Source of the DNA: Methylobacterium sp. J-048
Lineage (GTDB): Bacteria; Pseudomonadota; Alphaproteobacteria; Rhizobiales; Beijerinckiaceae
Direction: 5' to 3'
Assembly: GCF_022829515.1 (NCBI RefSeq)
Contig: NZ_JAKSYL010000056.1
Span: 1 to 64,000, forward strand
Length of the DNA stretch: 64,000 nucleotides
A model generated the notes under the pieces. It was not told the origin of the DNA, ran no database searches, and saw only the letters and a list, made by a program, of their open reading frames with translations. Below are positions 58,574-64,000 of this stretch, piece by piece (position 1 is the stretch's first letter; the number at the start of each line of letters is the position of its first letter). A program made the translations under genes and the position numbers.

Positions 58574-59821
58574 TCAGTGCACCAGCGTGCCCGTTTCCAT
58601 GAACCGGGCGAGCCGCTCCACCAGAGGCGCGACCATCACCCGATCGAGCTGCCGCAGCAAGCCGTGCCGTGCGTGGGCGACATTCGCCTCGGCCTGCTCG
58701 CGCGCCCGGCGCTGCCAGGCGGCGCGATCGCGCTGGCAATCGGTCCACGCCGCCTCGATCGACCGGAACACCTGCGGCAGGCGCTCGATCGGGGCGGCGA
58801 TCCGGTCGTAATGGTGGTCGATCAGGCTGCCGAAGGTGTGGAAGCCGAGTTCCGACAGCAGCGCGACGGCCCGCGGCGCGCCCACCATCACGAACGGCAG
58901 CCCCATGGCGGCGGCCTTCAGCGACTTTTCCGTGATGCGCTCGACGCCCAGCTCGAAAAAATCGGTCTCGGAGATGATGGTCAGGTCGCAAGCCCCATAG
59001 GCCTGCGCGTCGAGCGTCAACACCATGTCGCCGCCCGGCGCCGGGGCATCGAGCCGCTTGGCCTGCCGGGGGATCCAGGCGCTGATATCGGCTAGCAGCG
59101 GCCCGAAAGCGTCAGTGATCTCCGGCGGGGCGTGGAACACGTCGATCCCGCCCGCCTTCGGGTTGTCCGAGCCGATCCCGTGGAACGAGATCAGGCCGTC
59201 GCGGTCGAGGCCGTTGAGCTGGAACCAGCGGTAGAGCAGCACCCGGTGCCAGCGCAGGGCCGCGTTCTGGCAGAGGAACCGGGCCGGGCCGGAGCCCTGA
59301 GCCAACGGCGCGTAACCGGTCCGGTCGAGGGGATGCTCGGGGAACAGTCTCGGGCCGGCCTCGGCATCGAGCCAGAGGGCGACCTGGAGCGGGAAGAACT
59401 CGAAGATCCAGAACCGCAGGCCCTCGCCGTAGAGCCGCTCGTAGTCCAGCCGCAGCAGCCGGTTCTGGGTGACCAGGGTGACCCGGTCCCGCGGGATCCC
59501 GAGGACTTCGAGGTTGCGGTGCAGGGCCTCGAAGGTCGGGGCGTGCAGGCCCGGCCCCTCGTTCGACAGATCGAGCAGCAGCGCCGCCCGGCCGGAGCGC
59601 AGGTTCTCGACATCACCGGGCTCGAGGAGGTCCAGCCGCCCGTTCGCCTCCGGGAAGCCGAGGCGCACGAAGTCGAGAACCGGCAGGCACAGGATGTGGT
59701 TGGCCTCGCCGGGACGGGCGGTGACGGTGATGCGCTTGCCCATCCAGCCGAGCGCCGCCGCCAGGAAATGGCCGGCCTCCCCGCGTTGAACCAGGACGAT
59801 CTCGGGGGATGCTTGGCTCAT
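58574..59821 (-). CDS. large hypothetical protein with glycosyltransferase-like C-terminal motifs
   Basis: A 415-residue soluble protein. The C-terminal third contains TIISETDFFE, then ITEKSLKAAAMGLPFVMVG and LSELGFHTFGSLIDHHYDRI, a pattern seen at the end of uncharacterised glycosyltransferase-like proteins (E-TEK-K--lG-PF---G-L--LGF-TF). The N-terminal half is aromatic-rich with a weak Rossmann-like start (PEIVLVQRGEAGHFLAAALGW). I cannot name the sugar donor or acceptor. It leads the zinc-ribbon gene in an apparent operon and is separated by 100 bases from the ABC operon. Confidence 0.65.
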   Translation of the reverse strand: MSQASPEIVLVQRGEAGHFLAAALGWMGKRITVTARPGEANHILCLPVLDFVRLGFPEANGRLDLLEPGDVENLRSGRAALLLDLSNEGPGLHAPTFEALHRNLEVLGIPRDRVTLVTQNRLLRLDYERLYGEGLRFWIFEFFPLQVALWLDAEAGPRLFPEHPLDRTGYAPLAQGSGPARFLCQNAALRWHRVLLYRWFQLNGLDRDGLISFHGIGSDNPKAGGIDVFHAPPEITDAFGPLLADISAWIPRQAKRLDAPAPGGDMVLTLDAQAYGACDLTIISETDFFELGVERITEKSLKAAAMGLPFVMVGAPRAVALLSELGFHTFGSLIDHHYDRIAAPIERLPQVFRSIEAAWTDCQRDRAAWQRRAREQAEANVAHARHGLLRQLDRVMVAPLVERLARFMETGTLVH

Positions 59822-59921
59822 CGCGATGCTCGGGCGGCCGGTCGCACGGGTATCCGCCGCCTGAACGCCGCGCGAAGCCGGATAAAGCCTTCGCGCGGAT
59901 GCGTCGATCCCCGGCCCCGGT

Positions 59922-60959
59922 TCAGGCTGGGACCAACTCGGCCGCGCGCACGGGCGTCGGCCCGGCCCGGTAGGCCGCCGCGGCCTCCTCGGTCCGCCAG
60001 CAGGCGACCTTGTGACCGGGCGTGATCTCGGCCACCGGCGGCATCTCCCGGCGGCACTGCTCCTCGGCCAGGAAGCAGCGCGGCGCGAACGGGCATCCCG
60101 GCGGCCGGTTGGCGAGGTCCGGCGGGCTGCCCGGGATGGTCTGGAGCCGCGAGCCCTTCGCCAGCGCGCCTTCCGCCCGGCTGCGCAGCAGGCCGATCGT
60201 GTAGGGGTGGTGCGGGTCGAGCACGACCTGATGCGCGGTCCCGGTCTCGACGATCTTGCCCGCGTACATCACGGCGATCCGGTCGGCGACCTCGACCGCC
60301 GCGCCGAGATCATGGGTCACGATGATGATCGACAGGCCGAGGTCGCGCTGCAATTCGCGCAGGAGCAGGAGCACCTGGATCTGCACCGTCGCGTCGAGGG
60401 CGGTGGTCGGCTCGTCGGCGAGCAGCACCTGCGGGCGGCAGGCGAGCGCGAGGGCGATCATCGCGCGCTGGCGCATGCCGCCCGACATCTCGTGAGGGTA
60501 GTTGTCGAGCCGCCGCTCCGGGCTCGGGATCCGCACCCGCTCGAACAGGGCGAGCGCGCGCTTGCGGGCGTCCTCCTTCGAGATCTTCTCGTGGCGGTGG
60601 ATCGCCTCGGTGATCTGCCGGCCGACCGTGTAGACCGGGTCGAAGGCGAGCAGCGGCTCCTGGAAGATCATCGAGACGTCGCCGCCGCGGAAATCCGCGA
60701 GCTGTCGCTTGCTCAGCGCCTGCACGTCCCGGCCGGCCGCCAGGATCGTGCCCTCGATCCGGCTGCGCCCCTCGTGGAACAGCCGCAGGATCGCCCGCAG
60801 GGTCACGCTCTTGCCCGAGCCGGATTCGCCGATGAGCGCCATCGCCTGACCGCGCTCAACGGTGAGGTCGACGCCGTCGACGACCTGCACCTTGCCGAAG
60901 GCGACGCGCAGGTTCCCGAGGGTGACGGCGGGTTCCGGGTTCGACATCGGGGCGCTCAT
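59922..60959 (-). CDS. peptide/nickel-type ABC transporter ATPase, DppD-like
   Basis: A 345-residue ATPase. Walker A GESGSGKS is near residue 42, Q-loop MIFQEPLLAFDPVYTVG, signature MSGGMRQRAMIALALACRPQVLLADEPTTALD. The C-terminal oligopeptide-transporter region holds the CPFAPRC-x6-C cysteines (CPFAPRCFLAEEQC) that bind an Fe-S cluster in some relatives. It is the last gene of the operon, overlapping the previous ATPase as ATGA. Start ATG 60957-60959; the open frame to 62033 is shadow. Confidence 0.93.
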   Translation of the reverse strand: MSAPMSNPEPAVTLGNLRVAFGKVQVVDGVDLTVERGQAMALIGESGSGKSVTLRAILRLFHEGRSRIEGTILAAGRDVQALSKRQLADFRGGDVSMIFQEPLLAFDPVYTVGRQITEAIHRHEKISKEDARKRALALFERVRIPSPERRLDNYPHEMSGGMRQRAMIALALACRPQVLLADEPTTALDATVQIQVLLLLRELQRDLGLSIIIVTHDLGAAVEVADRIAVMYAGKIVETGTAHQVVLDPHHPYTIGLLRSRAEGALAKGSRLQTIPGSPPDLANRPPGCPFAPRCFLAEEQCRREMPPVAEITPGHKVACWRTEEAAAAYRAGPTPVRAAELVPA

Positions 60960-62011
60960 GCCGCGAGCGCCCGGGCCGGGGCGGCGGAATGGCCGGAGCC
61001 CGGCTGGCGGGCGAGGCACGAAACCCGGTGCAGCGGCCCGACCGTGTCGAGGGGCGGCTCCGTCTCGCTGCAGACCGGCTCGGCCAGCGTGCAGCGGGGA
61101 TGGAACCGGCAGCCGGAGGGCGGGTCGATCGGGTTCGGCGGGTCGCCCTGCAGCAGCGCGGCCTGCGTGCGGTTGTCCGGATCGAGCGACGGCATCGAGG
61201 CCAGCAACGCCTCGGTATAAGGATGGGCCGGCGCATCGAGCACCGTATCGGACGGGCCGATCTCCGAGACCCGGCCGAGATACATCACCATCACCCGGTC
61301 GGAAATGAACCGCACGACGTTCAGGTCGTGGCTGATGAAGATGTAGGTCAGGCCGAACTCGGCCTTGAGGTCGAGGAGGAGGTTGAGCACCTGCGCTTCC
61401 ACGGACTTGTCCAGCGCCGAGACCGCCTCGTCGAGCAGCACCAGCCGCGGCTCCAGGGCGAGCGAGCGGGCGATGTTGACCCGCTGGCGCTGGCCGCCGG
61501 AGATCTCGTGCGGGTAGCGGCCGGCGAAGCGCTTCGGCTCCAGGCCGACCCGGGCCAGCAGGGCGCGGGCGCGCTCCACCGCCTCGCGGCTGGGCACGCC
61601 GTTGACCTTGGGACCGAAGGCGATCGACTGCTCCACGGTCATGCGCGGATTGAGCGACGCGTAGCTGTCCTGGAACACCATCTGGACCTGGCGGCGGTAG
61701 GACCGCCACGGCATCACCCGCTCGCCCACGGCTTGCCCGTCGTACAGCAGGGACCCGGAGTCGCGCTCGATCAGGCCCATGAGCAGCTTGGCGGTGGTGG
61801 ACTTGCCGCAGCCGGATTCGCCGACGATACCCAGGGTCTCGCCCTTCAGCACGTCGAAATCGACGCCGTCGACGGCGCGCACCACCTGCTTCTTGCCTCC
61901 GGCCTTGCGGACCGGGAAGTGCTTCATCAAGCCCGAGACCGACAGGAGCGGCTGGGCCGGTCCGCCGCGGTCCTGGGCGAACGGGTCGGGAGCGTCCGGG
62001 ATGACGCTCAC
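60956..62011 (-). CDS. peptide/nickel-type ABC transporter ATPase, DppF-like
   Basis: A 351-residue ATPase. Walker A GESGCGKSTTAK is near residue 60, Q-loop MVFQDSYASLNPRMTVEQSI, signature ISGGQRQRVNIARSLALEPRLVLLDEAVSALD. The GLMKHFPVRKAGGKKQVVRAVDGVDF opening is typical of DppF/OppF. Its C-terminal region carries the HPRC-type cysteines (FHPRCTLAEPVC). It starts at GTG 62011, overlapping the permease stop as GTGA. Encoded before the DppD-like ATPase, reversed from the common D-F order. Confidence 0.93.
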   Translation of the reverse strand: MSVIPDAPDPFAQDRGGPAQPLLSVSGLMKHFPVRKAGGKKQVVRAVDGVDFDVLKGETLGIVGESGCGKSTTAKLLMGLIERDSGSLLYDGQAVGERVMPWRSYRRQVQMVFQDSYASLNPRMTVEQSIAFGPKVNGVPSREAVERARALLARVGLEPKRFAGRYPHEISGGQRQRVNIARSLALEPRLVLLDEAVSALDKSVEAQVLNLLLDLKAEFGLTYIFISHDLNVVRFISDRVMVMYLGRVSEIGPSDTVLDAPAHPYTEALLASMPSLDPDNRTQAALLQGDPPNPIDPPSGCRFHPRCTLAEPVCSETEPPLDTVGPLHRVSCLARQPGSGHSAAPARALAA

Positions 62012-62940
62012 TGGCGAATCTCCATGGCGGCACGCAGGCCGTCCGAGAACATGTTGAAGGCGATCGAGACGACGAAGATGCACACCCCTGGCAGGGCCGC
62101 GACGACCGGGTTGGCGTAGATCGCGGTGCGCAGGGTGTTGAGCATCAGGCCCCATTCCGGCTCCGGCGGGCGCACGCCGAGGCCCAGGAACGACAGGCCC
62201 GAGGCCAGGATCATCGAGACCGAGATCAGGCTGGTGGCGTAGACGAAGATCGGTCCGACGACGTTGCCGAGCACCTGCACCCGCATGATCGTCAGCGGCG
62301 AGGCGCCGGAGAGCTTCGCCGCGTCGATGTAGTCGCGCCTGCGGATGCCGGTGGTGACGCTCTCGGCGACCCGGGCGATCTGGGGCACGAACACGCAGGT
62401 CAGCGACACGATCGAGTTGAAGATGCCGGCGCCCAGCGCCCCCGACAGCGCGATCGCCAGCAGCACGGAGGGAAATGCAAAAAAGACGTCGATGGTGCGC
62501 ATCAGGATCGTGTTGGTCCAGCCGCCGACATAGCCGGCCAGGATGCCGATGCCGGAGCCGATCACGAAGGCGATCAGCACCGGCGTGACCCCGATGAACA
62601 GCGACAGGCGCGAGCCCAGCATCAGCCGGCTGATCATGTCGCGCCCGAGCTCGTCGGAACCCAGCCAGTAGGTGGCGTCCCCGACATGCTTGAGCCGGCG
62701 CAGCATCGACCCCTTGTACGGGTCCATCGGGGTGATCCAGGGCGACAGGATCGCGATCAGCACCACGAGCAGGATCACGGCCCCGGCGCCCATGGCCACG
62801 GGATCGCGCACCAGCCGGTGGCCGACATGGCCCCAGAAGCCGCGGGACGGGACGAAGGCGGCCTCCGGGGCGGCGTCCCCGGTGGAGAGCACGCCGCCGT
62901 CGAGGGCCATGGAGGTGGCGGTGATCGGAGCGGTCATCAT
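62008..62940 (-). CDS. peptide/nickel-type ABC transporter permease, DppC-like
   Basis: A 310-residue membrane protein with an N-terminal extension and six spans. The EAA-like loop is KLSGASPLTIMRVQVLGNVVGPIFVY. The SLFIGVTPVLIAFVIGSGIGILAGYVGGW block identifies DppC/OppC. It pairs with the DppB-like permease gene 11 bases upstream, and overlaps the DppF-like gene downstream. Two Met codons start the frame; either is possible. Confidence 0.93.
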   Translation of the reverse strand: MMTAPITATSMALDGGVLSTGDAAPEAAFVPSRGFWGHVGHRLVRDPVAMGAGAVILLVVLIAILSPWITPMDPYKGSMLRRLKHVGDATYWLGSDELGRDMISRLMLGSRLSLFIGVTPVLIAFVIGSGIGILAGYVGGWTNTILMRTIDVFFAFPSVLLAIALSGALGAGIFNSIVSLTCVFVPQIARVAESVTTGIRRRDYIDAAKLSGASPLTIMRVQVLGNVVGPIFVYATSLISVSMILASGLSFLGLGVRPPEPEWGLMLNTLRTAIYANPVVAALPGVCIFVVSIAFNMFSDGLRAAMEIRQ

Positions 62941-62951
62941 CGGCCTCCGGG

Positions 62952-63905
62952 TCAGGCGCGTTCGATGCGCGGGTCGAGGGCGGTCTGCATCACGTCGACC
63001 AGCAGGTTCAGGACGACGAAGAACATCGCCAAAACCAGGATCGAGCCCTGGAGCAGCGGCAGGTCGCGCTGGAAGATCGCGGCGTTGAGGAGGAAGCCGG
63101 TGCCGGGCCAGGCGAACACGGTCTCGACCAGGATCGAGCCGCCGAGGAGGTAGCCGAGCTGGAGGCCCATGATCGCCAAAGCGGTCGGGGCGGCATTGCG
63201 CACCACGTGCTTGAACACGCCGAACTCGTCCATGCCCTTGGCGCGCAGGGCCTCGACGAAGTCCTGGGCCAGGATGTCAGCCACCAGGGCGCGGACGGTG
63301 CGGGCGATGATGCCGGTGGGGATTACCGACATCGTCACCGCCGGCAGGATCAGGTAGCGCAGATGGTCGAAATCGGGCCGCCAGTTGCCGGAGCCATCGG
63401 GCCCGGCGCCGGTGGGCGGCAGCCAGCCGAGTGTCGCCGAGAACACGATCACCAGGATCATGCCGAGCCAGTAATGCGGCACGCTCACGCCGAAGACCGA
63501 GAGCGCGGACGCCGCCCGGTCGGCCACGGAGTTGCGGTGATACCCGGCCACGAAGCCGAACAGCGTCCCGAAGGTGAAGCCGATCACGGTGGCGACGGAG
63601 GCGAGGATCAGCGAGTTGATGACCGCGCGGGTGACCTCGCCCAGCACCGGCCGGCCGGTGGCGATGGAGGTGCCGAGATCACCGTGCAGAACGTGCCACA
63701 GCCAGATCAGGTACTGGACCGGCAGCGGCTTATCGAAGCCGTAGGCCGCCTTCATCTCGTTGATGGTCTCCTGGGTCGCGTCCGCCGGCAGCACCGCGCT
63801 CAGGGCGTCGCCTGGTGCGAGGTGGACCAGCAGGAAGCAGACCAGGCTGACGCCGAACGCCACGGGTGTCACGTAGACCAGGCGTTTGAGGATGTAGATC
63901 AGCAT
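62952..63905 (-). CDS. peptide/nickel-type ABC transporter permease, DppB-like
   Basis: A 317-residue six-span permease. It begins MLIYILKRLVYVTPVAFGVS and has VHLAPGDALSAVLP, YLIWLWHVLHGDLGTSIATGRPV, and the cytosolic coupling loop EALRAKGMDEFGVFKHVVRNAAPTALAIMG. First gene of the operon within the window. A periplasmic solute-binding gene (dppA-like), normally ahead of it, would lie past the right edge or is absent. Confidence 0.94.
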   Translation of the reverse strand: MLIYILKRLVYVTPVAFGVSLVCFLLVHLAPGDALSAVLPADATQETINEMKAAYGFDKPLPVQYLIWLWHVLHGDLGTSIATGRPVLGEVTRAVINSLILASVATVIGFTFGTLFGFVAGYHRNSVADRAASALSVFGVSVPHYWLGMILVIVFSATLGWLPPTGAGPDGSGNWRPDFDHLRYLILPAVTMSVIPTGIIARTVRALVADILAQDFVEALRAKGMDEFGVFKHVVRNAAPTALAIMGLQLGYLLGGSILVETVFAWPGTGFLLNAAIFQRDLPLLQGSILVLAMFFVVLNLLVDVMQTALDPRIERA

Positions 63906-63939
63906 CGCATGCCTTGCCGTGGCCGATGAAAGTCCCTCC

Positions 63940-63994
63940 CCCCTCTGCGGAGGAGGGTGACCCCTGCGTCAGCAGGGGTCGGGAGAGGGGAGCA
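63940..63994. repeat. intergenic hairpin repeat at the right edge
   Basis: GACCCCTGC (63959-63967), GTCA loop and GCAGGGGTC (63972-63980) form a perfect 9-bp hairpin. Flanking TCCCTCCCCCCTCTGC and GGGAGAGGGGAGC are partly complementary, extending it. It resembles the GGGAGAGGGG-type intergenic repeats of GC-rich proteobacteria. The window cuts the surroundings. Confidence 0.65.
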
Positions 63995-64000
63995 ACGCGT

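Noticed and set aside
59922..62033. 703-codon frame suggesting a fused double ABC ATPase
   Set aside because: The first half is Arg/Pro-rich noise over the DppF-like gene in another frame; the real DppD-like gene begins at 60959, and the two ATPases are separate with ATGA overlap.

Overview
The window is a stretch of high-GC chromosome from an alphaproteobacterium of the order Hyphomicrobiales (Rhizobiales), most likely Methylobacterium or Methylorubrum. This is inferred from gene content, with no database search: a CcrM-type methyltransferase, an F0-only ATP synthase operon (atpI-B-E-F'-F) apart from F1, a SUF operon behind Irr-like operators, xerD back to back with aroK-aroB, a polyhydroxyalkanoate-system protein, and DUF6894 and Rmf-like small proteins. 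No phage, plasmid, CRISPR array or intact transposase was seen. Most of the window is ordinary core and lineage-specific chromosome.

Layout, left to right. 0.2-9.4 kb: M32 carboxypeptidase, Uup-like ABC-F ATPase, small proline-rich and PHA-system proteins, RlpA-like protein, ccrM, mutY, a DciA-like (DUF721) protein and a DsbA-like thiol oxidoreductase. 9.4-12.4 kb: F0 operon with a near-consensus promoter and a rho-independent terminator. 12.5-21.7 kb: LysR regulator divergent from a tautomerase, NDH-2-like dehydrogenase, formate/nitrite-type transporter, CinA-type protein, SfsA, FkbM methyltransferase, alpha/beta hydrolase and an ABC-2 exporter. 21.7-24.4 kb: a looser, more AT-rich region with a TIR-bounded repeat, tiny ORFs and a frameshifted Uma2 gene. 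24.4-31.5 kb: the SUF operon on the minus strand (cysteine desulfurase, sufB, coiled-coil membrane protein, sufC, sufD, sufS, sufT). 31.7-44.4 kb: hydrolase, response regulator, sulfhydrylase, thiolase, IlvD/Edd dehydratase, NUDIX enzyme, tRNA-Thr, aroB-aroK, xerD, OhrR-like regulator, cytochrome c and a nucleotide-sugar epimerase. 44.5-51 kb: small proteins, two MFS transporters, xseA and a NUDIX enzyme. 51-59.8 kb: GNAT proteins, a hydrolase/dehydrogenase-subunit fusion with its GMC oxidoreductase, and a paiB-GNAT pair divergent from a MocR regulator. 59.9-63.9 kb: a peptide-type ABC transporter (B-C-F-D) whose binding protein must lie beyond the right edge or elsewhere.

Points most worth a second look: (1) paired 13-15 bp palindromes upstream of the SUF operon and the coiled-coil membrane protein inside it; (2) a fusion of an alpha/beta hydrolase with a gluconate-2-dehydrogenase subunit-3 domain, translationally coupled to a GMC enzyme with a C-x2-C-x2-C-x3-C motif; (3) a dispersed nested-palindrome repeat in three copies sharing a GATCARGAT tail, one copy lying inside an 18-bp terminal inverted repeat; (4) 29- and 50-residue membrane proteins that ORF callers miss, two of them coupled to neighbours by GTGA or TTGA overlaps; (5) a Uma2 gene broken by what looks like a 7-bp tandem duplication. 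I did not find a system I can confidently call new.
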